A DNA stretch of 64,000 nucleotides, from NCBI GenBank assembly GCA_033063855.1, contig CP093830.1, positions 6,200,854-6,264,853 of the forward strand, given 5' to 3'. The notes under the pieces were generated by a model. That model searched no databases. It saw only the letters and a program-made list of their open reading frames with translations, and had not been told where the DNA came from. The position numbers and the translations under genes were made by a program. The stretch comes from Smittia aterrima. Taxonomy: Eukaryota > Arthropoda > Insecta > Diptera > Chironomidae. Below are positions 1 through 11,900 of the stretch, in pieces (positions within the stretch are counted from its first letter, which is position 1; every line of letters begins with the position of its first letter).

Positions 1-2040
1 GTGCGTGAGTGATATAATCTTTCGGTTGCTCCTTGCGTTGCCAATTTCTAAGAATCAACTTGAATCCTTCGATATCTTCCTTCGCCGCACTTCTTCCAAT
101 TCGTTTTTGATCTGCTAAAATCGCCGATCGACAAAAGATTGCCGAGTGCAAGGCCAAAGGATCAAAACTTCCAGGAAACATCTTTGCAGCGTCATGAACG
201 AAAAGAAATCGATTAAAAATCGCAACATGTGTCCGGCCGATAATCGAAAGCAGACACAAACTATCGGTCAGAAGGATGATGAGAACTTGAAATTAATTAT
301 GATCCTTTTCTCTCTCGCTCTCAACCAACAATAACCAGAAAAAGGTTCATCACGGATAATTTCGTTGATTAGAAAAATGATGAAGGTTTTCATTCTTCGA
401 ACAGGATGGACTCCTGTTTCTGCGAAAAGGGAAAAAGAGAAACGAGCCGCTGATGAGAACAGGAATCGCTTGTTTAAAATGTTTTATTGTGCAACATCGA
501 CTAAGGTGAAGTTCCTGCCACTGTCCAAAATGAATTAATTTATTTCTCTTCTTGATTTTCTTTAGAGAAGTCAAAAAGTTTGAAGTAGATTTGAAGCAAC
601 GCACGACTTCATAAATCAATCATTTCATTTCCGATTTAAAGTTAAGTCAGCGCCATTTTAAATTACGATTGGATCATTTACATAAAGATTCAACGAATCA
701 CTTAAAACACATCACATGCTTCGCGTTGTTTATTTTCCTCTTTTGACGGTTTTCGCTTTTTTACGACGAAGCGATGTGTGAAGAGTCGCATGTGAATGTG
801 AAGAGAGAGGAGAGTCATGCTGAGTTAGTATTTGTACACAGCATCGTGGTTGGAAAGGGTTATGCGGCGAGATCTGATTGCGCAATTGACGGCAGCGCAT
901 CGACGAATAAAAAGGGTTAGACGGGGGAAAATGGAATGAGTGAGAATGAAAATGAAAGTTTCGCTCTCACTTTTTCGCTTCGTTAGTGTTGAGCTGTGCG
1001 ATTCCATTTTTCTCGGCTTGTGCAAATTTAAAAATCGTATCGAATGACAATCAAATTCGACATTCAATATTTGCCCTTCGTCTCCACTCAAGGCGGTTTT
1101 TGATGTGAATGGAAATTGAAAGTGTTTATTTATTGCATGAACGGCGTGAGACTTTCTTGGGTTCGCTCCTTCAAAACTCAATCGTCCGCATGGATTTTAC
1201 CGGAAATGTGTGATTTCTTTAACCGCAAGAAGAAAAACTTGAGAAAAAGTGTCGAATTTCGTTTCCCTAGAGGACACTTTTTGTTTCACTCTGTCGCTCC
1301 TTTGCCACCAAAAAAATATTTTTTATGAGAATTGTGAGTCATGTCTCTTCGTGGCTTCTGTTGCAGAAAAGCCAGATTGCCCTCAATCGCACGTTGACAA
1401 GGTGATAATAGCATTAACAATGCCTGACACTTTTTATAAAGTTAATTAATTCCTGTTGTTCGCAAATGGGGATTTTAGGATTTCGCAACCAACCGAAATC
1501 TCCGTAACGAAGTCAACATCACGATTCTCGCTCGAAATCAAAACTCGTCTTAACGACACAATTAGGTCTCGCATTGTGAGCTGTTCTCGGAGGTCTCTTT
1601 GAAGACTGCTGCAAATAAAACTTTACAACTTTATTTTAGCGAATTTCCAAATTTTATTTCTTGTTTTCACCGCTTCTAATATTTTAATGATACAGTTCGA
1701 CCATGGACAATGCGTCATTAAAGTGTTTAAGAAAACAAAACGCCCACGAAAGCATGAAAGATTTTATGATTTTATTGATGCAAAATTGTTTTGGGACAGT
1801 TTTAAGAAAGAACGGGATTTTATAGTAGAGCGGTCACTTTGCGCTTTTACAACTCTTTGCTGTCCTTTTGTTTGCTTAACTCTTCATTTGCGTTTCTATT
1901 TTGCACGCATCTTCGTAGACAAAAATATTTAGAACACGCGAAAAAATTTTAGACCTTATCGGCTTTGAGAGCGACGCTCAGTTCGATAAGCAATTCTGAT
2001 TAAAATTACGTAATTTAAAAATTAATGCCATGGCAACTTT
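1..2040. other. Region without a recognisable gene
   Basis: I see only short open frames without domains, codon bias or plausible splice context. Close to the next gene are a TCAGTT initiator-like site (1978-1983) and GATA-type motifs (TTATC near 1957, GATAAG at 1985-1990). These could belong to the promoter of the leucine-rich-repeat gene that follows. Confidence 0.5.
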
Positions 2041-2090
2041 TCACTCATTTGTTCGCTTTGTTTCAGACAGAGAAGTTAGAAATTATTGAA

Positions 2091-2887
2091 ATGTGAGATA
2101 AGTTTGATATCAAAAAAGTTTTGACTTAAAATTTTATTTCAATTTAAGGAATTCGTTGCTGAAAACTCTTCTCGTGCTTTGCGCTGTCACTTCTTCATCG
2201 TACAGCGTAATTATTCGATGTGAATACTTTGATGCGATCGATTGGGCAGTTCTCGACACGACTTACACTTGCAACGTTGTTGATATTCAGAATCCAAACC
2301 TTCCAGACGTCACTGAGATTACTGGAGATCATTTACCAGGACGAACCCATGCTGATGTTGAAGCTTTCAGCACAATCGGGCGAAATATTTTCGCGTTCTT
2401 TCCTGGAGGACTCGAAACCTTTTTCCCGAATTTAGTTGGACTTGGATTGTGGGGAGGAGAAATCACGTCGTTTGCTTCAAGTGACTTTGCGCCTTGGCCG
2501 CAATTGAGAGAATTCTATGGAAGTGAGAACAGACTGACGTCGATCGATGGAGATCTCTTTCAGTTCAATTCAAACCTTCAACACGTAACCTTCAGAGACA
2601 ATGCAATTACATTCGTTGGAGAAGATTTCTTTTCGAATTTGGATCAATTGACATTCGCGGATTTTAGAGGCAACGAATGCGTTCACTTTCGCGCAACGAC
2701 TCCAGTTCAACTTGAAAACTTGAGGAATCAATTGCGCAATCAATGCTCGACTCAAGCAACGACCGAATCACCCGATGATTGTCCAGAAGTTGCTTCACTT
2801 TACGAGCTCATCGGAGCACAAAGTCAAAGAATTGATGAATTATTAGCGAAAATCGAAACTTTGGAAAGAAATCAGATCTCCTTGTGA
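2091..2887 (+). CDS. Secreted leucine-rich-repeat protein with C-terminal coiled coil
   Basis: The frame 2149-2885 encodes a hydrophobic signal peptide, a Cys-containing N-cap (IRCEY ... YTCNV), about four degenerate leucine-rich repeats (FPNLVGLGLWGG, FAPWPQLREFYGS, NSNLQHVTFRDN, LDQLTFADFRGN), and a short Ser/Thr/Glu linker. It ends in a heptad-like helix (QSQRIDELLAKIETLERN). The frame has no ATG: it is closed upstream by a TGA at 2105-2107 and the whole protein lacks internal Met. The only start I find comes from splicing AT (2091-2092) to G (2149) across a 56-bp intron with donor GTGAGATAAG and acceptor TTTAAG. That gives a 246-residue protein beginning MNSLLKTLL. AATAAA follows the stop at about 2901. 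Secreted LRR/coiled-coil proteins of this layout are common in lower Diptera, some of them immune factors; the function here is not known. The family call is firm and the start is inferred. Confidence 0.75.
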
Positions 2888-5800
2888 TTTGAAGAATGGC
2901 AAATAAATTTAAATTTTCTCTTATCAAAAATTGCAAAACTCAAGTTTTCAATTCGTTTATCAGAGCTTGATAAGATATCACAAAAATTACTTAATTGAGT
3001 GCACCGGCGTCTAAAGGTTGGAGATAATCGTCATAAGCTTATCTTTCTCGTTAGACAGAAACTTCCCCAGACTTGAGATCATCGTAATCGTTCTTCATTA
3101 AACCGAATAAACACTTTTTTTCTTTAAAACTTTACGACGCGTGCCACCACGAATTTATCCCTTTGTTCACTCTCTACCCCGTTTTTTATACTCTCGAGTC
3201 ATCAATGAAAAAAAAAAACTAAAAAAAAATCGAGGAGAACAAAAAAACCTTTTTTTTATTGAAGGGGTTGCACGCAGAGCAGTAAATGAAACATCAGATC
3301 GATTGATACTCACGTCGACAAATTAATGAAACGCAATGAAGCCTTTCACAATTATTTTCTCATAATTTTTGTTGGCGACATGTTTAACGATGAGTGAAAG
3401 CATTTTGCGGCGATTGAAATGAATCGGAATTCGATTTACTTTGTAGATCGATCTTTTTAGTTTCTCACAGATTATTGCAACAACATTTACCTGTTCACTT
3501 CGTTTCTATTCTTCCTCTGATGTTGTTTAGAAACATAATTATATAAGTTGTCGATCTAACCCTTACCTTTCATTTCGCTCAAGAATTTTCGGACCTTTTT
3601 TCTACAATTTTTGCTTTTTAAAGGAATCAAAAGAAATCAATCCCATGACCGATGGAGATTTAGGAGTTTCACTCTCGGTCTCGTGTGAATCCTTTTTTAC
3701 CTGAGAAGAGTGAAAATTTATGTGAAAAAATTATCTCACAGCAAAAGTTGAGTTTCGTGAGTTTTGTCGAAGAAGTTTTCAAAGTAAATTCATTGCTTTC
3801 GAAGGCGATGTGACTTAACTTACGATCGAGTGCAACATATCGCCAAATAATGGAGCAAAATTTCATAACTTATCCCTTTTTTGTGCAATCATTTCTTCTA
3901 TTCATCCTTTTGTTGGCTTCTCGTCCTTTTATCAGTGCATGATGTGAGAGTTTGTGTGTTTTTGCTCTGCTCTGAATAGAGAAGAAGAGAAACGTGATGA
4001 TCATCTCCAGGATAGAACAGACAATGGTCTCAGCATGCAATGGTCAGAAAAGGATTCGAATTGCATTATTTCTTCCTTCGTTCCTTAAGCGAACAATGAA
4101 AATTGCAAAAAAGGTTGGAGCCTAAAGAAGAGAAAAAGATTTTTGTCCATAAACGATCAAAGTTCTTTCTATCGAGACGATTTCAAACGAAAAGCCCTTT
4201 CATTGAATGACATAACTCAAGTAGAAGTGCATGGACTGAAACTCGATACAAAAAGTCCGGTTCGACAATTTCCTGTGAATTTCAATTCTCGGAAGACTTT
4301 CGAAGAAATATTTCTCATCGCCGAAGTTTTGATAGCTGTCAATAAAGAAATATTCAGATTCTTGACCTCCGAGGAAAGTTCAGAAATAAATTTAGAGTGA
4401 AAAGTTTCTAGATTTCGAATCGTCCCGTGAGATCGTCTTTCAAGAAAGTTTACATTTATTTTCCCATCAAAAACTAATCTAATTCAATAAATATTTTCTC
4501 TGTCAGAAGTTCCAACCGAAAGCCTTTCCAATCTTTTAAAATATTTCAATGAGTCGTCACTTCTAATCACAATGACCTGACGAGGACGTTTTAAATAAAT
4601 TTCAGAAATCAATTAGTAGAACCGGCTCCCGAAATCACTGACGCACTCCAAAAGTCACTGCCAAGGTCAGTTCCCAAGCTCCTAAACTCACTCGTGTGAA
4701 ACAATGAACCCGTTTACACTACGAATGATGACAATTGTTGTTTGGTGTGTGTCCGAGTAATTATTTGTTATCAACAATGTCATAACCGAGTATTTTAAAA
4801 TTTATGTGAATGCTTTTTCTCAAGGTTAGACGTATCATCGAATTGCTGGACGTTTTAGTCGTGCATACATTGACCGATTGAGTGGGGTCGTAAGTGTCTA
4901 ATGTCACACATTCACAAGAGTCACCAAATAAAATTTATTTCTATCACTAATTAGGTTCAATGCTTTTTTAAAAAAAAAATATTTTTCCAACGACCAAACC
5001 AATTTAAAAAATGCAATTAAACTGACTGTCCATTCATGTGCTCGAAGCTACAATGTAGTTAAGAGCTCGATAAGCTTGTTTCGTAAGCGGCGCGAATTTT
5101 GTTTTCTTCTTCTTACGTTACTCTCAGCTCAATCAACTTTTTGATTTAATAGAACACTCGCCAAAAAAAAAAGAGAATCCGCAACATACTTGTGCTTATC
5201 GCTAACCTCGCTCGAGTTAATTAAGTTGATATTTAATTAATCGGTTCATATTTTTTTCGTTCTTCAGGCGTTTGCAAAGTGCAAGGGCAACTCTCAAATT
5301 AGATTATGCTTCCCGGACAAATTCAACTTAACGACAATGTTTCGGATTCGACGATAATGCAGCTGAGGTTCTTGACACGCTTTAAACGCCCAGAAACCAA
5401 CTTCACCCCAAAAATAGAAAATCTTTAAAAAATGAAGAAGCAACTACTTAGGAAAAAAATTGTCATTCGAGGGTTAAAGATTGTCAAATAAAGAAGCTGC
5501 ACGCGTGCAATGTAGAATTAATCAAAAGACTTGCAGCTTTGGATTAAAATAAAAGCACAAACAAGTTTTCTTGTTCCTCGTCGCTCGAGGACAATGATTA
5601 TTCTCTCATCCCACTGCACCTGAAATAACATTAATTACGATGTCGCCACAGCGCAGTTTACGCAATTATGCACGAAAGCGTTGCATGAAGTTACGTGCTT
5701 GTGATTCAGTTTCACGAAAACAAACAAAAACCTGCGAGAGAAACATTTCTCTCCTCGCAATCTATGCTTTGGTCAGCTCGCAACCAACACATTTGTGGAA

Positions 5801-6339
5801 CTCACTTGCTCTTCACCCCTCGACAGCATGGATTGCTTTATGTTAGAGCAATCCAAGTGAGTGTGTGCGTTAGTCTCTCCCATAAGAAGCAAAAAAAAAT
5901 GTTTTAAGGAAACAAATACGAAGGGAAAAAAAAGTTTTCGTTGAGAGGGCCTCGTCGAGTGTTGTAGTCCCTAAAGAAGCGTTGAGATGACAACACACAC
6001 GAGCAAAGAAAATTACACAAAAGTCGAGAAAGAGACTTTTACAGAATAATAAAGATTTTGGGTTTTTTTAAGAACAGAAAATTTATTTAAAAGAAGTCTT
6101 CCTTGCGGAATTTTTGTTCAGAACACGTTTGGATTCCGAAGCGAAATTAGTGATGAAATAAGCGAGAGTCGAGTGGATTAAGTTTTGATTTTGACTGAAA
6201 GGAAAGAAAAGTTTTTATTTCGTTTAATGAAAAGAAAGTACAAAATTTATTAGAAAATCAAAAAGAAAAGTGAAAAATTTCGTGATAAAATAAAAAAGTT
6301 GAAAAGAAAAATTATCGAAACGGAGAATTAAAATCGCGG
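2888..6339. other. Gene-free upstream region and 5'UTR of Krüppel
   Basis: No convincing coding exon was found. An 85-codon frame at 4143-4400 has plausible composition and an AATAAA at about 4487, but no ATG and no good acceptor, so it is not called. The right part (from about 6000) is presumably Krüppel 5'UTR and promoter. A weak TATTTAAA (6084-6091) precedes TTCAGA (6117-6122) at a slightly long spacing. GGATTA sites lie at 5541 and 6175. Confidence 0.4.
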
Positions 6340-6844
6340 ATGTTGCTTCAGAATAATTCGCAGAAAATGGGTAAATATCAATGATTTCGCGGGATGTTCT
6401 GTGAATGAGAATGTGAATGAGAAAGTCTTTAAGAAAAACAACTCATTTGTTGTTGGATTAAAGCGGATTTTCTTGGAGAATCTCGCGACAAATAAATTTA
6501 GCGCAATTTTTCAAGATTTTTATTAAAATTATCTTGACTTGCATTAAATATTTGAATCACTCCAATCTTGAACCTTGAGACTAATCCGCTTATCAGCAAT
6601 GATTTAATGCAAACAAAAATAAATAAACATTTGAAAAATATTGTCCTCAACTCTTAATTTCTACTTTTGATTGAATAATTTCTTTTGCGTCATTAAACGA
6701 AATTGATTAAAATTCATGAATTCATTAGAACCCAGCAGATGCAAGTTCACTTAAACTTATTTAAATTATGTGTTTGAGTTTTCACTTTCACTTTGCGGCA
6801 TTTCCTTCCACAAGACAAACAGAAGAGAAGTCATAAAAGGATTA
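5541..6844. promoter_or_regulatory. Cluster of K50-homeodomain-type sites around Kr exon 1
   Basis: GGATTA occurs at 5541-5546, 6175-6180, 6455-6460 and 6839-6844, and TAATCC at 6582-6587. That is five TAATCC-core sites, counting both strands, in about 1.3 kb spanning the 5'UTR and intron 1. A given hexamer counted on both strands is expected less than once in that length under equal base use. TAATCC is the core for Bicoid/Orthodenticle-class homeodomains, and Krüppel is a known target of anterior K50 factors in flies. Whether these sites act is an inference. Confidence 0.35.
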
Positions 6845-8677
6845 ATGATATCTTAAGAACCCAGGACGAAAGGCTTTTAGAGAAGAGTCCTCTAAGTCAT
6901 TAACAACAAATATTTTCACTTTCCTTTCTCCGGAGCAAGTTGACGGGAATTCTCGCACGAAGAATGACCTGAAACATCTTTTTTTAAAATGAAAAATTAA
7001 AGTCATATGTCCTGGAGATTGCCCAACATTGCAGGAAGTCACATGGCGGAGGATGATGCAAAAGTTTTTTCGGCTTCTAGTTTGATTTTCCCAAGAAAAA
7101 AAAATCGTTCATTGCTTTACTAATACCAACAAAAGCGAGAATGATGATGATAGTCGCTTAACCCTATCGGGAAAAGGGTTTGTGAGTGGGTGGCGAGAGT
7201 TGAACTCCCTTGGAAATATTTCTGAGAAAATGTTGGTGAAATGCGATTGTCTGAGTCGATTGTGCAACAGAGTTGAAGGTTGAAGACAAAAACTAATCAT
7301 TTTCTTATCTCCACAGATCTCGAAGACATTGTGAACGAAAAGCAAACAGTCAAGAGCGAACCAACCGATGATTCACAAGCAAACTTCTATGCTGGATGCT
7401 TCAGTCCGTCAGCTCTTTCGTTGTTGGCACCTCATTTGATGGCTCAGAATGCGGCGGCTTTGATGGCTTCTTGGCCAATGCAGCTAAGGGCTCAAATTGC
7501 GTCGTCAATCGGTTTACCGCATCCTTCATTCTTCCCGGGATGGCCAATGACTCCACCTCTCTCACACAAAAGTGGAAATTCTCCGCCGCCTCCAACATCT
7601 CCCATCTCACCAGCTCTAAGTCACAAGTCAGAAAAGTCACGGAAATTGAATAACAATTATTCAACAACCAACAATAATCACATCGTATCGACAACCTCAG
7701 ATCATCTTGCTTACAAAACTTCAAATAAACGAAGCAAGAATCAAAATGATTCGAAAAATATTGAACTCACTGTACCTGGCTCAATCTCACCTCCTACCTC
7801 AAGCTCATCCCCGCAATCAAACGGCTCAGTGGAGCTGAATTCGATGATCGGCTCAAGTACCAGAGATCCGACGAAAGACAAAGTCTTCACATGCAAAGTC
7901 TGTAATCGTTCATTTGGCTACAAACACGTTCTACAAAATCACGAGCGAACTCACACGGGAGAGAAACCATTCGAATGCACGCAATGTCACAAGAGATTTA
8001 CTCGCGATCATCACCTGAAGACTCACATGAGACTACACACGGGAGAAAAGCCATACTCTTGCTCACACTGCGATCGACATTTCGTTCAAGTTGCTAACTT
8101 GCGTCGACATTTGAGAGTCCACACTGGCGAGAAGCCTTACACTTGTGAAATCTGCAAATCTCGATTCAGCGACTCAAATCAACTGAAAGCTCATATGCTG
8201 ATTCACAATGGAGAGAAACCTTTCGGTTGTGGACAGTGTCAGTCAAAGTTCCGACGTCGTCATCATCTCGTGAGTCACAAGTGTGGATCGTCTGTTGTGA
8301 GCGATCAAATGTCTCACAATTCAGAGGAAGGAAGCGAAGAGTCTATCGACATGATGAAGACAACGAGTCACTTCCAGAAATGCCATCAACTCCTGCAAGG
8401 CTTGAAGAATGCGTCGGAAGAACCGCTCAAGCTTAAAAATGAAATTATTCCAAATGGAAAACTCATGAAGAGCTTCATCGCAAAGTTCAACGAGACAAAG
8501 AACTTGCCACAAATCGGCTACATTCAAACAGAAATGCCAGAACAAACCGAGCCGGAAGATTTGTCAATGCATTCGCCGAAATCTCCAGTGTCAATGGATG
8601 AGTTGGAGGAACTCGAAGATGCAGCAACGCTGTACATGAGACTCCAGAATAAGAAACTCATAAAGTCTGAGCTGTAA
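6340..8677 (+). CDS. Kr: Krüppel gap transcription factor, five C2H2 zinc fingers
   Basis: The CDS is join(6340..6370,7317..8677), 463 residues. Exon 2 holds five tandem C2H2 fingers (about residues 203-333) with TGEKP linkers. The blocks SFGYKHVLQNHERTHTGEKP, RFTRDHHLKTHMRLHTGEKP and HFVQVANLRRHLRVHTGEKP are those of Krüppel. The C-terminal MPEQTEPEDLSMHSPKS includes the P-x-DLS-x-H motif through which Krüppel recruits the co-repressor CtBP. The N-terminal half is Ala/Pro/Ser rich, as expected for the repressor. Exon 1 supplies only ten codons plus one base. Its G at 6370, followed by GTAAAT, joins in phase with exon 2 after the acceptor CTCCACAG. The short leader (MLLQNN...) is reminiscent of the short first exon in flies. 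Polyadenylation signals occur at about 8746 and 8933. The protein is a nuclear sequence-specific repressor of embryonic segmentation. Identity is near certain; exon 1 is inferred from phase and position. Confidence 0.95.
6371..7316 (+). other. Krüppel intron 1
   Basis: This is a 946-bp intron with donor GTAAATAT and acceptor TTATCTCCACAG. It is much longer than the 54-80 bp introns of most other genes here. It contains three of the TAATCC-core sites listed separately and no open frame that I would call coding. Confidence 0.7.
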
Positions 8678-8939
8678 TCCGTTAGATGTGCCATTCGCAA
8701 TCAACTCTCAATGTTCTTCTTCAGGGAATGCCAACCTTAAACAAAAATAAATCTACCTCGATGTAAACGGTTTTTGTAGTTTAAAGGAAAAACTTATTAA
8801 CATGATATGCCATATTTATCAAGAAAAGTAAACCAAATCTAGAAATTTAAAAGAAATTATTTCATCGTCTGTACAAAGTCACATGATAAGCTTGTATATT
8901 AAAACTGTTTTGATGATTCTAATCTTATATTAAATAAAC

Positions 8940-11900
8940 GAATAGCGAACAAAAGCATATTGGAATGAAGTCAGTGATTTGTTTATTTATTGGAGGAGTT
9001 CTCTCGAAAGTTTGAGGAAGATCAAGTCAGCGACTTTGAAATGTGTTCTTATCGCAACGACATGGCGTCAACATTAATTTCAATATGAACCCGCTTTATT
9101 GTTGTCGACCATCATAAAGCAGCCGTCTCGTTAAAAATGAATTCAAATTATGACCAACGAAGTTTTTCGCTCTCGAACTAATCATTATGTGAATGAAAAA
9201 TTCATTGTCCCTCCAATGGAAAGGAGTAACTCGCTGCTGCTGTTATTCCCAAGTTAATAATTCATTTTTCAGCGAAAGGATAATAAGTACAAACCCATCA
9301 TTTAACGGCAATAAATTTTGTGCTTGGTGCGTGTTGGAGCTGTAAACGAGAGCCATTTTCATGAGGAACCTTCTTCGCTCTTTTCCTGCTCGAAGCTTAT
9401 TACTCATCGCAATTTCTTTTTCATCGAACATAAATAAAAATGCAAATCCGCTGCCATTACTTTCCTCCCCATTCGAGAGTTCAATTGTCGATGACGGTTG
9501 AGAAGCCGTAAAAAGGACGACGAGCATGCAAACGACGATATGTCGATTCAGGAAAATGGCGCAGAGCTCATTATAATTTCACCCCTTTTATTGAGCCATT
9601 GAGGCGGAAACGGCATGAGAGAGAATTTATGTCCGAAATAAATTTTAGCTCAACTCCCACCATCAAAGGCAAAAGGGAAGGGAAGAGATGGCGAAAGCCG
9701 TAAGACATTTTGAAAGAACTTTAACGAGCGACTCATGTGATCAAACCTTCATATGCCTCTTACTCAACTCTATCAATTTAAACACACACAGAGAATGAAC
9801 AGAACAGCGCGTTGATCCGCCACGCACGCTTTCCGAATTAAATAAATCATTAAACATTCTTTCTTCATTTTTCATCCTCACCAAAAAAAATGTTTCAGTT
9901 ATTTTTCTAAATCACCGTTAGAACTGATCTCAAAAGTGTTTTCTATTATTTTTTTTATATAAAGAGTTGTGAATAATCAGGAAGAGAAAAAGGATCGACA
10001 CACAAACATCTGTCGAGTAAGACGCAACCGCTTCGATTATTCTACTTTCTGTTCATCCTCAACCGTGTGCCTCTCGAGTTTCCAAAAAACTGTAAAAATA
10101 TTTTCAATAAAAAAAAACACGAAACGAACTGACAACCCTCATAAAAATCCCCGAAAGTCTAATTTAAACGCACACACAAAGGCACGGGGAACAGTTTTGT
10201 GAGCTTCACGCTGCTGCCGTCACTAAAATGAAACATTTCATCCCTTCGCAATCTATTCGATCTGCTCTCTGACCTTTGTCCAACGAACGAGAGAAAAATC
10301 TGTTTTTACGGAATTGTAAATTCAAAGAACGCAATGCGGAATTAAACGCAGATGCAATTTTGATGACGTCACGAGAGTCGAGAGCCTGCAGTCATTGTTA
10401 GCGCAACTTTTGTTTGCAATCGATCCAGGAAACGATTTAGAGAGAGGGACGATTGTTGATTTGGTCACAGAGCATTGAAGAGTTTTTAACGAGATCCTGT
10501 TGCTCTCCTCCCATCCAAGCGCCTTTCGATCGAATTTCTAATCTCAATTCGCAAGGAAGTTAATTCTCCTTCCACCCTTCAATGTCTAATGATTGATTCG
10601 ATAAGGAAATTTAATTTCTTTTCTCTCGACAATCGATCATAATCGATATGTATAAGCACAGGAATGTTTGCTCAAATCTCATGTTCCAAATGGCATCGAG
10701 ACTGTTCTGTTATCCAAGATAACTTCCCTTTATAAAAAACGAAGTTAAAACGTTGACAAATTATGAAAGCAGTGAATCCTTGTTAACCTGTTAGGAAAGA
10801 ATTTTTATTTCTCTCTTATCGTCAAAGGTGCATCGAATCGAATGTCTTTATAAACTCACTGAAACTTGTCGCCTTCTCGAAGGGATTCGAGAGAAGTAAC
10901 TAATTAATTCTTTATCTGATCGAGAGACCTTACATGCGCTAACGTTCTCCGAAACTCAAAGGAGCATGCAGCTAATCGAAGCAGGTGGAATTGTCTCATT
11001 ATTGATACTTTCCTGTTGCGACTTACGAAACCTTTTTCTATCTCAATTCGTCGGGTTGAAACTTATCTGATTTATGAGATCGTAATAACAAATGTGAGGC
11101 GAATGAATGAAGGAATTAAACCATCTAATGTCGATCAAAAAGCATTAAACTCCTTATTGCGGTCGGGTTGAGCTCGTGCGTTAGTCAAGGGTTAATAATT
11201 TATAAGAAACCTTTCAATTAAGAAAAAAAAGGAAGAAAGCGATCTTTTCCTTCTTCCTGTCGATTTCCTTGTTACTCTCACTTTTTTACTGCCGCAACGA
11301 GAAGGATTACAAAGGGTTGAGCACCGAAAAGCCTTCAATTGTTTGTTTGTTTAGAAGCGATTTAAAATTAGTTGCACCAACAAATAGATTTTCTGCTGGT
11401 TTGGGGAAGGTAAAAAAAAGGTTTATTTGTGCAGTGCTCGTTGATAATTGGATTTAATCAAAAGATTTTTCATTTGTCAATGAAGTTGTCAACACAATCG
11501 AGGATTTTCGTAGTTGATTTAGGTTGAAATTATCTGAGCGAGGCTTCAATTAACTCGGCAAGACTTACGACTCCGTCTAAGATTTTCGATTGTACCGGAA
11601 CACTTAGAGTCACCCTCAGAATATTTTTCTTATTTACTATCGAGTCACAGCGACTTCCTCTCACATATTCTCCACTTCTTCGATCATCTTACGCGCAGCA
11701 TGCTCGCACCGCGGGTAAACAAATATTTCGTGGTTTTCCTTTTTTCTCTTTCTTTCATTAAAGAGCGCGTGTTGACACTACTGCATCTGTTATGAGAAGA
11801 ACTTTCCCCGTCGATCGAAAGACACGTGGATACGACTAGAGTCGTAGTCGTCTTCTTTCTTTCTTTCTGCTCTTCTTCCTCGTGTGATGAAACCAACGAA

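Noticed and set aside
4143..4400. 85-codon frame with protein-like composition upstream of Krüppel
   Set aside because: It begins at TTG, has no ATG, and no pyrimidine-rich acceptor precedes it.
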